64,000 bases of DNA from Limosilactobacillus sp. (GCF_022482365.1 NZ_JAKVPE010000001.1:992001-1056000), one strand, 5' to 3'. Counted from the first letter of the stretch, positions 1 to 10,169 are shown. Notes: generated by a model not told the origin, from the letters alone. Made by a program: numbers and translations.

Positions 1-75
1 GTCAGCGTACCACTTTGCGGTCCAATCGCGAATGACTCCGACACGAAAACCATTAGGATTGATCTTTTGACCCAC
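1..75 (-). CDS. rpsC: 30S ribosomal protein S3, N-terminal fragment
   Basis: Only the first 25 codons are inside the window; the gene continues past the left edge. The start is a GTG at 75 giving MGQKINPNGFRVGVIRDW, the typical S3 N-terminus, with an AGGAGG-type ribosome site just upstream. It lies 12 bp downstream of rplV, the normal S10-operon order. S3 sits in the 30S head near the mRNA entry channel. Gene identity is secure although only the KH-preceding tail is visible. Confidence 0.93.
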   Translation of the reverse strand, partial: MGQKINPNGFRVGVIRDWTAKWYAD

Positions 76-87
76 TATTCATTCCTC

Positions 88-435
88 CTATCGTTCTGTA
101 ACAACCACTGTGATGTGACTAGTCCGCTTGTTAATTGGTGAAGCAGAACCCTTTGCACGTGGACGGAACCGCTTTAAGGTTGGTCCTTCGTTCGCATAAG
201 CTTCGCTAACAACCAATGAAGCCCGGTCTAAGTCAAAGTTGTTTTCAGCGTTTGCAACAGCAGAATTTAATACTTTTTGAACATCTGAAGCGGCACCACG
301 GGTGGAGAACTTCAGAATAGCGAATGCTTCGGCAACGCTCTTACCACGGATTGCGTCTAAAACCAGACGAACCTTCCGGGGAGCAACCCGCACCATCTTG
401 GCGGTTGCCTTAGCAGATGTGATGTTTTCAGCCAT
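88..435 (-). CDS. rplV: 50S ribosomal protein L22
   Basis: 115 residues, full family length. The protein begins with the conserved [20 protein letters not shown] segment, and the C-terminal third carries the basic [20 protein letters not shown] stretch, the beta-hairpin region that lines the peptide exit tunnel. It lies between rpsS and rpsC with short spacers, as expected for a co-transcribed member of the S10 operon. Nothing unusual. Confidence 0.98.
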   Translation of the reverse strand: MAENITSAKATAKMVRVAPRKVRLVLDAIRGKSVAEAFAILKFSTRGAASDVQKVLNSAVANAENNFDLDRASLVVSEAYANEGPTLKRFRPRAKGSASPINKRTSHITVVVTER

Positions 436-451
436 TTCTTAATTCCCCTCC

Positions 452-730
452 TTACTTACCAGTCTTCTTGTCATCAGTGGCGTGACCACGGAAAGTCCGC
501 GTTGGTACGAATTCACCTAACTTGTGGCCAACCATGTCTTCTTGTACGTAAACTGGTACGTGCTTCCGACCATCGTAAACGGCAAAAGTGTAGCCGATGA
601 AACTAGGGAAAATGGTGGAACGACGTGACCAAGTCTTGATGACAGTCTTCTTTTCAGAACCTTCTTGAGCCTTAACCTTCTTCAGCAGTGAAGCATCAGC
701 GAAAGGTCCCTTCTTCAAACTACGACCCAT
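452..730 (-). CDS. rpsS: 30S ribosomal protein S19
   Basis: 92 residues starting [12 protein letters not shown], the S19 signature. The core [23 protein letters not shown] and [15 protein letters not shown] motifs are intact. S19 binds 16S rRNA in the head of the small subunit next to S13. It lies 34 bp downstream of rplB and is preceded by GAGGAGG. Complete. Confidence 0.98.
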   Translation of the reverse strand: MGRSLKKGPFADASLLKKVKAQEGSEKKTVIKTWSRRSTIFPSFIGYTFAVYDGRKHVPVYVQEDMVGHKLGEFVPTRTFRGHATDDKKTGK

Positions 731-764
731 TTAGTGTACCTCCTCTCGGGTATTAAAACGTCAA

Positions 765-1610
765 TTAACGAGTATGTGGACCGCGCTTCCGACCACGAAC
801 AATGAACTTGTTTGAACGAGCCTTGTGTGAACGGGTCTTCTTACCAACGGTCTTCTTACCCCATGGAGACAGAGGAGATGGTAAACCAACTGGTTGCTTA
901 CCTTCACCACCACCATGTGGGTGATCATTAGGGTTCATAACAGAACCACGAACGTGTGGACGTTGACCAGCGTAACGGGTCCGACCAGCCTTACCCTTGA
1001 TTAAGAGGGCGTGTTCGTCGTTACCAACAGTCCCGATAGTTGCACGGCAAGTAGCCAGAACCATCCGAACTTCACCAGAAGAAAGACGAACCAGAACGTA
1101 CTTTTCTTCCTTACCAAGCAGCTGTGCGGAGGCACCAGCTGAACGGGCGATTTGGCCACCCTTGCCTGGCTTTAATTCAATGTTGTGAATGATGGTACCA
1201 ACTGGAATGTTCTTCAATGGAAGAGCGTTACCAACCTTGATATCAGCATCTGGACCTGACTGAACGGTCATGCCAACCTTTAAGCCCTTAGGAGCAATGA
1301 TGTATGACTTAGTACCGTCAGCGTAAACCAGGAGCGCAATGTTAGCAGTCCGGTTAGGGTCGTATTCGATGGCCTTAACAGTTGCTGGAACATCGTCCTT
1401 GATCCGCTTGAAGTCAATGATCCGGTATTGACGCTTAACTCCACCACCACGGTGACGAACAGTAATGTGTCCGTAACTGTTACGGCCGGCGGTGTGCTTT
1501 AATGGGGCCAGTAATGACTTTTCAGGGGTCGTCTTCGTGATGTCCGCGAAGTCGTAGCCGTTCATGTTCCGGCGACCGTTAGTAGTAGGTTTATACTTAC
1601 GAATTCCCAC
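765..1610 (-). CDS. rplB: 50S ribosomal protein L2
   Basis: 281 residues, normal length. It starts [16 protein letters not shown]. The C-terminal [21 protein letters not shown] region, with the histidine needed for peptidyl-transferase centre function, is present, as is the basic tail [22 protein letters not shown]2 binds domain IV of 23S rRNA and helps subunit association. It is the middle gene of the S10 operon, 25 bp downstream of rplW. Confidence 0.98.
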   Translation of the reverse strand: MGIRKYKPTTNGRRNMNGYDFADITKTTPEKSLLAPLKHTAGRNSYGHITVRHRGGGVKRQYRIIDFKRIKDDVPATVKAIEYDPNRTANIALLVYADGTKSYIIAPKGLKVGMTVQSGPDADIKVGNALPLKNIPVGTIIHNIELKPGKGGQIARSAGASAQLLGKEEKYVLVRLSSGEVRMVLATCRATIGTVGNDEHALLIKGKAGRTRYAGQRPHVRGSVMNPNDHPHGGGEGKQPVGLPSPLSPWGKKTVGKKTRSHKARSNKFIVRGRKRGPHTR

Positions 1611-1635
1611 TGTGTTTTCCTCCTTTTTTTAATGA

Positions 1636-1932
1636 TTAGTTTTCACTGTTGTCGTTGAACAGCTTGATTTCGTCTGAATCAGCAGAGAGCGTAACGATTG
1701 CCTTGCGACGGCGCTTCGTGTAGCCAACGTAACGGCCTTGACGCTTCTTCTTACCCTTCAGGTTCATGATGTTAACCTTAACAACCTTAACACCGAAAAT
1801 TTCTTCAACGGCGTTCTTAACTTGCGTCTTGGTTGCTCGTAAATCAACATCGAACGTGTAACGCTTGTCGTCCATGCCGGCCATTGAGGCTTCGGTAACA
1901 ACTGGACGTAAAATAATGTCGCGTGCTTCCAT
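1636..1932 (-). CDS. rplW: 50S ribosomal protein L23
   Basis: 98 residues starting [16 protein letters not shown], a standard L23 N-terminus. The [22 protein letters not shown] segment is the rRNA-binding strand. L23 sits at the tunnel exit and docks trigger factor and SRP. The start codon overlaps the rplD stop by one base, so the two are probably translationally coupled. Confidence 0.97.
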   Translation of the reverse strand: MEARDIILRPVVTEASMAGMDDKRYTFDVDLRATKTQVKNAVEEIFGVKVVKVNIMNLKGKKKRQGRYVGYTKRRRKAIVTLSADSDEIKLFNDNSEN

Positions 1933-2555
1933 TATGCGAGCACCTCCTCTACTTGAGAAAGAGCAGACTTGGTGATGACAACCTTCTGTGCATCAGCAAC
2001 GTTTAAGATGTTAACACCGGCTGGAGTAACAACGGTTGCGTTAGCCAAGTTGCGAGCAGATAAGGCAGCGTTCTTGTCATCATCAGTAACAACAACCAGT
2101 GCCTTTTCAGCAACGTTTAAGTTGCTCATTGCAGCTGCGAATTCCTTGGTCTTTGGTGCATCAAAGTTCAGAGCATCAACAACTACCAGGCTGTCGTCTT
2201 GAACCTTCTGGGAAAGAGCAGACTTGATAGCCAGCTGACGAACCTTGCGTGGCAGGCTGTACTTGTAGGAACGTGGAGTAGGTCCGAAGACAATACCACC
2301 ACCACGGAATTGTGGTGAACGAATGGATCCCTGACGAGCACGACCAGTACCCTTTTGACGCCATGGCTTCTTACCACCACCGCTAACGGCGGAACGGTTC
2401 TTAACGGCGTGAGTACCCTGACGCAGTGAAGCGCGTTGACGCAGGATAGCATCGAATTCAGCGTTTTGGTTAGGTTCGATGCCGAATACAGCGGCGTTCA
2501 GTTCAATGGTGCCGTTTTGGCTACCATCTTGCTTGTACAAATTAACGCTAGTCAT
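1932..2555 (-). CDS. rplD: 50S ribosomal protein L4
   Basis: 207 residues. The extended tunnel loop is visible as [19 protein letters not shown], followed by [14 protein letters not shown]. In many bacteria L4 also represses its own operon by binding the S10 leader; whether that happens here is unknown. The start is preceded by AGGAGGAAG. The stop overlaps the rplW start by one base. Confidence 0.97.
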   Translation of the reverse strand: MTSVNLYKQDGSQNGTIELNAAVFGIEPNQNAEFDAILRQRASLRQGTHAVKNRSAVSGGGKKPWRQKGTGRARQGSIRSPQFRGGGIVFGPTPRSYKYSLPRKVRQLAIKSALSQKVQDDSLVVVDALNFDAPKTKEFAAAMSNLNVAEKALVVVTDDDKNAALSARNLANATVVTPAGVNILNVADAQKVVITKSALSQVEEVLA

Positions 2556-2576
2556 TTATTTCTTCCTCCTTTCTGA

Positions 2577-3236
2577 TTATTTGTTGTGTTGCTTGCTCAG
2601 GCTCTTCTTGGTGTTAGCCTTCACAGAGTTCTTGATCGTAACGTAGGACTTGTTAGCGCCCGGAACGTTACCCTTGATCAACAGAACGTTATTGTCTAAG
2701 TCGACCTTAACAACTTGTAAGTGTTGCATCGTAACAGTCTTGTTACCCATCCGGCCTGGGAGCTTCATACCCTTGAATACCCGGTTAATGATGGCACCCA
2801 GAGAACCAGGACGACGGTGGTAACGAGAACCGTGCGCCATAGGTCCACGAGATTGGTTATCCTTGTGGATGTTACCTTGGTAACCATGACCCTTGGTAGT
2901 ACCCGTAACGTCGACAGTTTCACCTTCAGAGAAGACGTCTGCCTTGACTTCGTCGCCGACTTTGATATCCCCTAATTCAGCGTCACGGATTTCACCGATG
3001 AAGCGCTTAGGGGTCGTATTTGCTTTTGCTGCATGACCTTGTTCAGGCTTGTTGCTCAAGATTTCGCGCTTGTCGTCAAAACCAAGTTGAACAGCGCTGT
3101 AACCATCGTTTTCAACGGTCTTGATTTGCATAACAACGTTTGGCGTTACGTCGATAACAGTAACTGGTACCAATTCACCGTTGTCAGTGAAGACTTGAGT
3201 CATACCAACCTTTTTACCTAAGATTCCTTTGGCCAT
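2577..3236 (-). CDS. rplC: 50S ribosomal protein L3
   Basis: 219 residues beginning [17 protein letters not shown]. The central loop that reaches the peptidyl-transferase centre is visible ([33 protein letters not shown]). L3 is an early 50S assembly protein. It has a longer-than-average lysine-rich tail ([10 protein letters not shown]). It is 50 bp downstream of rpsJ, the first gene of the operon. Confidence 0.97.
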   Translation of the reverse strand: MAKGILGKKVGMTQVFTDNGELVPVTVIDVTPNVVMQIKTVENDGYSAVQLGFDDKREILSNKPEQGHAAKANTTPKRFIGEIRDAELGDIKVGDEVKADVFSEGETVDVTGTTKGHGYQGNIHKDNQSRGPMAHGSRYHRRPGSLGAIINRVFKGMKLPGRMGNKTVTMQHLQVVKVDLDNNVLLIKGNVPGANKSYVTIKNSVKANTKKSLSKQHNK

Positions 3237-3286
3237 GAGTACACCTCCAATTTAATTGTTTTGATTTTTAATCTGATAAGAAATAA

Positions 3287-3595
3287 TTACAGCTTGATTT
3301 CGATGTCAACACCACTTGGCAGGTCGAGCTTCATTAATGAGTCAACCGTCTTTGGCGTTGGGTCGATGATGTCGATCAAACGCTTGTGGGTCCGCATTTC
3401 AAACTGTTCCCGAGACTTCTTGAACTTGTGTGGTGAACGGATAACCGTGTAGATAGTCCGTTCAGTTGGTAACGGGATTGGACCTGAGATTTGAGCACCT
3501 GTCCGCTTAGCGGTATTCACGATCTTATCAGCAGATTCATCGAGAATACGGTGTTCATAAGCCTTTAACCGAATACGAATCTTTTGTTTTGCCAT
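3287..3595 (-). CDS. rpsJ: 30S ribosomal protein S10 (NusE)
   Basis: 102 residues, full length, starting [19 protein letters not shown]. The loop [19 protein letters not shown] and the RTHKRLIDI motif identify S10, which works in the 30S head and also as NusE in antitermination complexes. It is the first gene of the S10 operon and follows a leader of about 160 nt with its own promoter. Ribosome site AAGGAGGGA. Confidence 0.98.
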   Translation of the reverse strand: MAKQKIRIRLKAYEHRILDESADKIVNTAKRTGAQISGPIPLPTERTIYTVIRSPHKFKKSREQFEMRTHKRLIDIIDPTPKTVDSLMKLDLPSGVDIEIKL

Positions 3596-3764
3596 TATGT
3601 TCCCTCCTTCGTCAGATTTAAAATTTGACTAGCTCCGCGGAAATTACCGCCACATCCTGTGGCAAAGCGGCCGGGTGTGTCGCAACCTTCCGCATCAACG
3701 CTTCGCAGCTTCAGCTCCTATGGGGGTAGGGCAAAACTACCCGCCAACGCTCAAGCACCTATCC
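3596..3764 (-). promoter_or_regulatory. S10 operon 5' leader, structured
   Basis: About 160 nt between the predicted start of transcription and rpsJ. It folds into clear local stems, for example GGGTAG pairing with CTACCC (3723-3741). It also contains the run TTGCGACACACCCGGCCGC, which I recall from S10 leaders of other lactobacilli. Such leaders often bind a ribosomal protein for autoregulation; the ligand here is not determined. Confidence 0.55.
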
Positions 3765-3793
3765 ATAATACTAAAGAATCGCCGTCAGATCAA
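3765..3793 (-). promoter_or_regulatory. S10 operon promoter
   Basis: Reading leftward: -35 TTGATC (3788-3793), 17 bp spacer, -10 TATTAT (3765-3770). It lies between the terminator of the purine permease and the S10 leader, so S10 has its own promoter here instead of relying on the str operon. Confidence 0.65.
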
Positions 3794-3860
3794 GTCTTTA
3801 AAGCAATTAATTTTGACTGAAATCTTTTTGTAACGAAAATCGGTTTCAAAATTGGCAGCA

Positions 3861-3894
3861 AAAAAAGCGCGAAAAAATTTTTAACGCGCTTTTT
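3861..3894 (-). terminator. Terminator of purine permease/guaD operon
   Basis: AAAAAGCGCG pairs with CGCGCTTTTT around an A/T-rich loop, with T-runs on both strands. It sits 22 bp past the permease stop, separating it from the S10 promoter. Confidence 0.85.
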
Positions 3895-3915
3895 GGATCG
3901 TTTCTTCTATATTAA

Positions 3916-5247
3916 TTAGGAAAGCTTGGTCTGCTTGGTTGGCATCAAGAGGTGCAGGATGATTGCCGTCAGTGCCGCAACCGCGATTGGGGAACCAAGC
4001 AGGTATTGAACCACCTGGGGAGCCGCAGCGGTGATCTTCTTCGGGATCAGTACCAGGGCAATCGTCAGGATGATTGGCAGCCCGATGACGTAGAGGTCAC
4101 TTTCGCCGGTCTTAATGTTGCGAATGACGTTCAGCCCGTTGAGCATGATCGTCACGGTGATGATCGCAAAGACCCCACCGATCACCGGCGCCGGGATGGC
4201 AGCTAAGAAGGCCGACAGCTTCGTGCAGAAGCCGAGGACGATGAACCAGAAGCCGGCCGAGATGAAGACCCGCTTGCTGGCCACCCCAGTGATCGAAATG
4301 ATCCCGGCGTTGGTCGAGTAACCGGTCACCGGCGTCGTTCCGGTAATCGTAGCAACCAGACAGCTCAGCCCCTCACCGATGATCCCGCGGTTCCACTGCT
4401 TCTTAGTGATCTGGTGGTTGGTGACGGCGCCCATCGCAAACCAGGTCCCGGTAGTTTCCGTCGTCAGGATGGCGTAGATGATGATGAAGGTCAAAATCGC
4501 CGTGCCGTTAAAGTGCATCCCCCAGTAGAAAACGGTTCGCTGCGGCAGGCTGAACCACGGTGCCGCCGTAACCGAGCTGGCATCGAAGCGGCCCATCGTT
4601 GCACTCAGGGCCGTGCCGACCAGGAGGGCAATCACGATCGAGCCGGTCTTAAAGACTTTCTGTACCCGTGGGAAACGAATGCTGATGGCAACGCAGACCA
4701 GCAGGACCAGGGCCGTAACGGCGGCCAGCTCCATGTTCTGGTAGACGTTTCCCTTGGCCTCGAAGATATTATCGTTTAAGGCCGATGGAATCAGCGACAG
4801 CCCCACGCAGGTGATGATCGTCCCACCAACCACGGCGGGCACCAGGTGGTTAATGATCTTCTGAAAGACCCCACTCAATCCCAACAGGATCAGGAGCAAG
4901 CCCCCGATTAAGAGTGAGCCCATTAAGGTCGCCATCCCGCCGCCGTGAACACCGCCGCTGGCGAGAACCACCCCCGCGGCCGCCGTCAGCGGAACGAAGG
5001 ATGGCCCCTGGGAAACGGGCATCTTCATGAAGTAGGCCGTTTGCAGGATCGTCCCAATTCCGGCCGCCAAGAAGGTCGCCTGCAGAAGCGCCGTGGAATC
5101 GGCCGAGCCCATTGCCAGCAGCCCCGCCAGGATAATCGGCGGGACATAGACGTCCATCGCCAGAACGTGCTGCAAGCCGAGCAGGGCAGCTTCACCGGCC
5201 GGTACCTTTTCGTCCGGTCCAATCAACAAGTGTGCTTTTTCATCCAT
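3916..5247 (-). CDS. NCS2-family purine permease (guanine/xanthine type)
   Basis: 443 residues with about 12-14 hydrophobic segments, the usual length for nucleobase:cation symporter-2 proteins. NCS2 landmarks are visible: the substrate-site segment QGPSFVPLTAAAG near residue 80 and the signature TNAGIISITGVASKR near residue 310, matching the N-x-G-x4-T pattern. It follows guaD by 34 bp in the same direction and shares its terminator, so the likely job is uptake of guanine or another oxopurine for the deaminase. The sequence does not settle substrate (xanthine, guanine, urate or uracil). Start ATG with AGGAGG upstream. Confidence 0.85.
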   Translation of the reverse strand: MDEKAHLLIGPDEKVPAGEAALLGLQHVLAMDVYVPPIILAGLLAMGSADSTALLQATFLAAGIGTILQTAYFMKMPVSQGPSFVPLTAAAGVVLASGGVHGGGMATLMGSLLIGGLLLILLGLSGVFQKIINHLVPAVVGGTIITCVGLSLIPSALNDNIFEAKGNVYQNMELAAVTALVLLVCVAISIRFPRVQKVFKTGSIVIALLVGTALSATMGRFDASSVTAAPWFSLPQRTVFYWGMHFNGTAILTFIIIYAILTTETTGTWFAMGAVTNHQITKKQWNRGIIGEGLSCLVATITGTTPVTGYSTNAGIISITGVASKRVFISAGFWFIVLGFCTKLSAFLAAIPAPVIGGVFAIITVTIMLNGLNVIRNIKTGESDLYVIGLPIILTIALVLIPKKITAAAPQVVQYLLGSPIAVAALTAIILHLLMPTKQTKLS

Positions 5248-5281
5248 TATTTCTCAAATTCCTCCTGTGCCATTATCAAAA

Positions 5282-6616
5282 TCAATTCTCGTAAACTAGG
5301 TGCCCGTTGACGTAGACGCCCCGAATATCGGCCGCCTCCGTTTGATAAAGCAGCCGTTCAAAGACATCCTGCGTCGAAAGCGGGGTAAAACTGGAATGGG
5401 CGCTGACGACCTGTAAGTCTGCCCGATAGCCGGCCTTGATCTGCCCGCTCTTGATGTTAAGGGCCCGGGCCCCGCCGACCGTCGCCAGGTAAAAGGCGTT
5501 GGTCACCGTGATCCGAGAAGCAGCAACGCCCCGCTCGCTTGCTGGCCGCTTGCTATCAACGCCATCCTCCAGCATTCGGGAGGACTTCACGGCCTGACGA
5601 ATATTATGGTAGAGACTCGGCGTGTAGCCACCCGAAATGTCAGATCCCAGTCCTAGCCGGTTCCCGGCCGCCAGCAGGTAGTGTACCGGCAAAACTCCAT
5701 TGCCAAAGTAGGCGTTCGAAATCGGGCAGTGCGCCAGCGCGGTTTGCCGTTCCTTCAGTAATCCCATGTCTTCATGGGTTAACTGGGTGCCGTGGGCCAT
5801 CACCGCCCGGTGGGTCAGCAGACCAAAGTGGTCCAGGGTGACGGCATCGTGCATGCCAAAGTGGTCGATGGCGTACTGACTCTCCCAGTTGCTCTCGCTG
5901 ACGTGGGATTGGATTGGCAGGTCGTACTTGGCCGCCAGCTTGCCTAGGCCCGCCAGTGTCTCAGCAGTACAGCTGGGCACGAAGCGTGGTGTGATCACCG
6001 GCGTCACCAGGTCGTCGGCCCCGGCCGTTTCTTGAACGCGTTGAATGAAGTCTTCACTCGCCCGCAAGGCCGCCGCCGGTGAAGCGTCGCGATAGTATTC
6101 CGGGGTCTCTTCCGGATTGTCCATGGCCACCTGACCGACGAAGCCCCGCAGCCCCTGCCGACGACACTGGGCCGCCAGTTCTAGGTTGGCACTCACGTGA
6201 ATGGTGCCAAACATCATTGCCGTCGTGGTTCCGTGGGCCAACAGGGTGTGAACAAAGTCCTGGTAAACCCGCGCCGCAAAGTCACGGTCGCTAAACTTGG
6301 CCTCCAGCGGGAAGGTGTAGTGGTTGAGCCATTCCTCCAGCGGCCGGTCCAGAGCCAACCCCGCCTGCGGCCACTGGGGAGCGTGGACGTGAAGGTCAAT
6401 AAACCCGGGCAAAAGGTACTCACCCTTGGCAAGCTCTCTTAGCTGGCCCGCCTTCTTGGCTGCCTGCCGGACCCGCTCGAAGTCCTGGTCGCCCGGCGTC
6501 AGCACCCGCTCAATCCAGCCGTGATCATCGATCGCCACCAGGCAGTCTGCCAGCGCCTGAACGTGATCGGCATCCAAAGCGGTAAAGGCCGGTCCGTGAA
6601 TAATCAATTTCTTCAC
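5282..6616 (-). CDS. guaD: Guanine deaminase (amidohydrolase)
   Basis: 444 residues. It hydrolyses guanine to xanthine and ammonia with a bound zinc. Amidohydrolase landmarks: metal-binding FIDLHVHAPQ (HxH at 76-78) followed by the guanine-deaminase-like PLEEWLNHYTFPLEAKF, then QSHVSES, MAHGTQLTHEDM and the late LGLGSDISGG aspartate. The HAPQ variant with WLNHYTFP separates guanine deaminases from other cytosine/atrazine hydrolases. Start GTG after GAGGG. It is transcribed with a purine permease, a salvage pair placed between the str and S10 operons. A PurBox-like half site lies in its promoter. Confidence 0.9.
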   Translation of the reverse strand: MKKLIIHGPAFTALDADHVQALADCLVAIDDHGWIERVLTPGDQDFERVRQAAKKAGQLRELAKGEYLLPGFIDLHVHAPQWPQAGLALDRPLEEWLNHYTFPLEAKFSDRDFAARVYQDFVHTLLAHGTTTAMMFGTIHVSANLELAAQCRRQGLRGFVGQVAMDNPEETPEYYRDASPAAALRASEDFIQRVQETAGADDLVTPVITPRFVPSCTAETLAGLGKLAAKYDLPIQSHVSESNWESQYAIDHFGMHDAVTLDHFGLLTHRAVMAHGTQLTHEDMGLLKERQTALAHCPISNAYFGNGVLPVHYLLAAGNRLGLGSDISGGYTPSLYHNIRQAVKSSRMLEDGVDSKRPASERGVAASRITVTNAFYLATVGGARALNIKSGQIKAGYRADLQVVSAHSSFTPLSTQDVFERLLYQTEAADIRGVYVNGHLVYEN

Positions 6617-6636
6617 TCCCTCGTTTCATTTTCTGT

Positions 6637-6665
6637 AGTCTAACACGAACATTAGATGATGTAAA
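6637..6665 (-). promoter_or_regulatory. guaD promoter with possible PurBox
   Basis: -35 TTTACA (6660-6665), 17 bp, -10 TAGACT (6637-6642), reading leftward. Between them, on the plus strand, TAACACGAACATT (6641-6653) matches the 3' eight bases of the LAB PurBox (AWWWCCGAACWWT) but not its 5' half. Control by PurR is a suggestion only. Confidence 0.4.
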
Positions 6666-6746
6666 CAGTCATTTATTCGTTAATAGTTGTTTTTTAAGCA
6701 TTAAAAGAGGTAAAAGGTTCAACTAATTATTTAAAACTTTAAAAAG

Positions 6747-6776
6747 AAAAAAGACCGGCATTTACCGATCTTTTTT
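6747..6776 (-). terminator. fusA terminator
   Basis: GATCGG pairs with CCGGTC (one G-U) around a 6-nt loop, followed by six T on the minus strand. It lies 19 bp beyond the fusA stop and closes the str operon. Confidence 0.8.
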
Positions 6777-6794
6777 ACGGTTCAGGCGACAAGA

Positions 6795-8885
6795 TTAGTC
6801 GTTGCCCTTACCGTTCTTCTTGATAATGTCTTCTTGGATAGCCTTCGGAACTGGTGCGTAGTGGTCGAAGGACATCGTGAAGGTACCACGACCCTGGGTA
6901 GCAGACCGCAGAGCAGTAGCGTAACCAAACATTTCTGACAGTGGAACGTAGGAGTGGATCTGTTGAGCGTTACCACGTTCTTCCATCCCTTCGATGGTCC
7001 CACGACGAGCAGTAACCTGACCCATGACGTCACCCATGTTGTCTTCTGGAACAACAATGTCAACCTTCATGATTGGTTCAAGGATTACTGGGTCAGCCTT
7101 CTTAGCAGCATTCTTCAGAGCGAGGGATGCGGCAACCTTGAAGGCCGCTTCACTAGAGTCGACTTCGTGGTAAGAACCATCGTAAAGCTTGGCGTGCATG
7201 TCAACCAGTGGGTAACCGGCCAGCACACCGTTTTGCATAGCTTCCTTCAGACCCTGTTCAACGGCTGGGATAAATTCACGAGGAACAACCCCACCGACGA
7301 TGGCGTCTTCGAATTCGAAGCCCTTACCTTCTTCCAGTGGCGTAAATTCGATCCATACATCACCGTATTGACCCTTACCACCAGACTGCCGAACGAACTT
7401 ACCTTGGGCACTAGCCGTCTTGGTAAATGCTTCACGGTAGGAAACTTGTGGCTTACCAACAGTAACTTCGGCGTGGAATTCACGACGCAGACGTTCAACA
7501 ATGATGTCCAGGTGCAATTCACCCATCCCGGCGATCAGCGTTTCACCAGTTTCAGGGTTAGTTTCAGCCTTGAAGGTTGGGTCTTCTTCAGCCAGTTTTT
7601 GCAGACCACGGTCCATCTTGTCCTGGTCGGCCTTGGACTTAGGTTCAACGGAAACCTGAATAACTGGGTCAGGGAAGTCCATGGATTCAAGTTGCAGTGG
7701 GTGATCTGGGTCGGTCAGGGAGTCACCAGTACCAGTGTTCTTCAGACCGATCGCAGCGGCGATATCACCAGAGAATACTTCTGGGATTTCGTGTTGCTGG
7801 TTGGAGTGCATCTGCAGCAGACGACCAACACGTTCACGCTTGCCCTTGGTAGCGTTCAGAACGTAAGAACCAGATTGCAGAGAACCAGTGTAAACCCGCA
7901 GGAAGGTCAGACGACCAACGAATGGGTCGGTAGCAATCTTGAAGGCCAGGGCAGCGAATGGTGCCTTGTCGTCGGCCTTCAGTTCAACTTCGTTCCCGTC
8001 TTCATCGTGGGCAACGTATGGCTTAACGTCCAGTGGTGATGGCAGGTAGTCGATAACGGCGTCCAACAGCATCTGGATACCCTTATCCTTGTAGGCAGAA
8101 CCAGCCAGAACTGGGTAGAAGTCTTCGTTCAGGGTACCCTTACGGATAGCAGCCTTCATTTCGTCAACGGAAACTTCATCACCGTTCAGGTACTTTTCCA
8201 TGATGGTGTCGTCAACGTCGGCCAGCGTTTCCAGCAGTTGGTCATGGCGCTTTTCGGCTTCGTCCTTCATGTCAGCTGGAATTTCATCGGTGTCCCAGTG
8301 AGTCCCCAGCTTGTCTTCGTCGTAAACGTAGGCGCACATCTTGACCAGGTCAACAACCCCTTGGAAGTTGTCTTCGGCACCGATTGGCATTTGGATCGGC
8401 AGTGGGGTAACGTTCAGGCGATCCTTGATCGTTTGAACGGAGTAGTCAAAGTCCGCACCAATCTTATCCATCTTGTTAGCGAAGATGATCCGCGGAACGT
8501 TGAAGTCGTCGGACTGACGCCAAACAGTTTCGGTCTGTGGTTCAACCCCGGCCTGGGCGTCCAGGATAACGATCGCACCATCCAGCACCCGGAGTGCACG
8601 TTCAACTTCGACAGTGAAGTCAACGTGTCCTGGGGTATCGATGATGTTGATCCGGTAATCCTTCCAAACGGCAGTGGTGGCAGCGGACGTGATAGTGATA
8701 CCACGTTCCTTTTCTTCATCCATCCAGTCCATTTGTGAAGCACCATCGTGGGTTTCACCAATCTTGTGAATCTTACCAGTGTAGTAAAGAACCCGCTCAG
8801 TAGCAGTCGTCTTACCGGCATCAATGTGGGCTACGATCCCGATGTTACGGGTCTTATTAAGAGGGTATTCACGCTTGTTAGCCAT
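6795..8885 (-). CDS. fusA: Elongation factor G
   Basis: 696 residues, full length. A GTPase that drives translocation on the ribosome. The G-domain motifs are intact: AHIDAGKTT (19-27), DTPGHVDF near 90, NKMD near 140. Domains II-V follow; domain IV contains the [10 protein letters not shown] and [11 protein letters not shown] stretch. Third gene of the str operon, but separated from rpsG by 125 bp containing an intrinsic terminator, so part of its transcription is probably attenuated or independent. tuf does not follow here. Confidence 0.98.
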   Translation of the reverse strand: MANKREYPLNKTRNIGIVAHIDAGKTTATERVLYYTGKIHKIGETHDGASQMDWMDEEKERGITITSAATTAVWKDYRINIIDTPGHVDFTVEVERALRVLDGAIVILDAQAGVEPQTETVWRQSDDFNVPRIIFANKMDKIGADFDYSVQTIKDRLNVTPLPIQMPIGAEDNFQGVVDLVKMCAYVYDEDKLGTHWDTDEIPADMKDEAEKRHDQLLETLADVDDTIMEKYLNGDEVSVDEMKAAIRKGTLNEDFYPVLAGSAYKDKGIQMLLDAVIDYLPSPLDVKPYVAHDEDGNEVELKADDKAPFAALAFKIATDPFVGRLTFLRVYTGSLQSGSYVLNATKGKRERVGRLLQMHSNQQHEIPEVFSGDIAAAIGLKNTGTGDSLTDPDHPLQLESMDFPDPVIQVSVEPKSKADQDKMDRGLQKLAEEDPTFKAETNPETGETLIAGMGELHLDIIVERLRREFHAEVTVGKPQVSYREAFTKTASAQGKFVRQSGGKGQYGDVWIEFTPLEEGKGFEFEDAIVGGVVPREFIPAVEQGLKEAMQNGVLAGYPLVDMHAKLYDGSYHEVDSSEAAFKVAASLALKNAAKKADPVILEPIMKVDIVVPEDNMGDVMGQVTARRGTIEGMEERGNAQQIHSYVPLSEMFGYATALRSATQGRGTFTMSFDHYAPVPKAIQEDIIKKNGKGND

Positions 8886-8930
8886 CTTTTAAGTGTATCT
8901 CCTTCCGTACAATTAAATCGTCATTTTTAG

Positions 8931-8970
8931 AAAAAGGGATGACGATCATTCATTAATAACGTCACCCCTT
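8931..8970 (-). terminator. Intrinsic terminator between rpsG and fusA
   Basis: AAGGGGTGACG pairs with CGTCATCCCTTTTT around an A/T-rich loop; on the minus strand the stem is followed by a T-run. It is inside the str operon, so it may act as a partial terminator that sets the S12/S7 to EF-G ratio. Confidence 0.75.
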
Positions 8971-9010
8971 AATTGTAACCTGCTAAGCAGCTGGTTTCAA
9001 TCGACAGTGA

Positions 9011-9481
9011 TTACCAGCGGTAGTGTGCGAAGGCCCGGTTAGCTTCAGCCATCCGGTGAGTGTCTTCACGCTTCTTAACAGAAGCACCAGTGTTGTTGGA
9101 AGCATCGATGATTTCACGGGAAAGCCGTTCTACCATCGTGTGTTCCCCACGCAGCCGTGCGTATTGAACAATCCAACGAAGACCTAAAGTAGTCCGCCGG
9201 TCTGGACGAACTTCGATCGGAACTTGGTAGTTGGAACCACCAACACGACGAGCCTTAACTTCCAGTACAGGCATAACGTTTTCCATAGCTTGTTGGAAAA
9301 CTTCAACTGGATCGTTGCCAGTTTCTTCCTTGATTTGGTCAAAGGCAGCGTACAGAATCTTGGTAGCAGTCCCGCGCTTACCGTCAACCATCAAGTGGTC
9401 GATTAAGCTCGTAACCAGCTTTGAGTTGTACACTGGATCTGGTAAAATTTCACGCTTTTGTACATGTCCTTTACGTGGCAT
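9011..9481 (-). CDS. rpsG: 30S ribosomal protein S7
   Basis: 156 residues starting [20 protein letters not shown]. The core includes [35 protein letters not shown] and the C-terminal [14 protein letters not shown]7 nucleates assembly of the 30S head. It is 20 bp downstream of rpsL and preceded by AAGGAGGAG. Confidence 0.98.
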   Translation of the reverse strand: MPRKGHVQKREILPDPVYNSKLVTSLIDHLMVDGKRGTATKILYAAFDQIKEETGNDPVEVFQQAMENVMPVLEVKARRVGGSNYQVPIEVRPDRRTTLGLRWIVQYARLRGEHTMVERLSREIIDASNNTGASVKKREDTHRMAEANRAFAHYRW

Positions 9482-9501
9482 TACTTAACTCCTCCTTAAA
9501 A

Positions 9502-9915
9502 TTACTTCTTCGGCTTCTTGGCACCGTACTTGGACCGTGACTGCATCCGGCCTTCAACACCGGCAGTATCCAGGGTACCACGGATGATGTGGTAACGAAC
9601 CCCAGGCAAGTCCTTAACACGACCACCACGGATTAAGACAACTGAGTGTTCCTGCAGGTTGTGACCAATACCAGGAATGTAAGCAGTAACTTCGATCAGG
9701 TTGGAAAGACGTACACGGGCGTACTTCCGCAGAGCTGAGTTAGGCTTCTTAGGAGTCATCGTCCCGACACGGGTAGCAACCCCACGCTTTTGCGGTGATG
9801 GAGTCTTAACTTCTTCCTTCTTAAAAGTGTTGTAAACATAGCCCAGAGCTGGTGACTTTGACTTGCCACGGTGGCTCTTACGGCCCTTACGTACCAATTG
9901 GTTAATGGTTGGCAT
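9502..9915 (-). CDS. rpsL: 30S ribosomal protein S12
   Basis: 137 residues from the ATG at 9915 ([12 protein letters not shown]), which has GGAAGGGG upstream; a longer frame beginning upstream at 9945 is not credible because the extra residues overlap the ribosome site. The conserved [17 protein letters not shown] (streptomycin site, lysine intact) and the second loop [17 protein letters not shown] are visible. First gene of the str operon. Confidence 0.97.
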   Translation of the reverse strand: MPTINQLVRKGRKSHRGKSKSPALGYVYNTFKKEEVKTPSPQKRGVATRVGTMTPKKPNSALRKYARVRLSNLIEVTAYIPGIGHNLQEHSVVLIRGGRVKDLPGVRYHIIRGTLDTAGVEGRMQSRSKYGAKKPKK

Positions 9916-10061
9916 AATTTTTCCCCTTCCTTGATTTAAGTCCACACATCCAGGCGGTTCTTTTTTGAAAATAAAAAAATGACTGGATGAATATTAGATT
10001 GTCGTGCCTTCGTTGACGCACAGTCTGCCCAACGACAGACACTCCGTTGCTAAAAAAGCAC
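9916..10061 (-). promoter_or_regulatory. rpsL (str operon) 5' leader
   Basis: About 145 nt from the predicted transcription start to rpsL. It contains a GTCTG...CAGAC hairpin (10022-10040) and, close to the gene, the sequence GAACCGCCTGGATGTGTGGAC, which resembles str-operon leaders of other lactic acid bacteria as I remember them. Function unproven. Confidence 0.45.
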
Positions 10062-10068
10062 CTTCAAT

Positions 10069-10097
10069 AGACTATCACGTCCCCCAAGGAATGTCAA
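10069..10097 (-). promoter_or_regulatory. str operon promoter
   Basis: Consensus -35 TTGACA (10092-10097), 17 bp spacer, extended -10 TGATAGTCT with the hexamer at 10069-10074. Strong promoter as expected for ribosomal genes. It is divergent from comC. Confidence 0.75.
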
Positions 10098-10169
10098 CGA
10101 GAGACGGCAAAATTTAATTTAATGCTTTCGGCGTTTTTTTCCGTACTTATCTAGTAGGAGGGATTTTTT

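Noticed and set aside
6954-8039. 361-codon plus-strand frame
   Set aside because: Antisense shadow of fusA codon bias.
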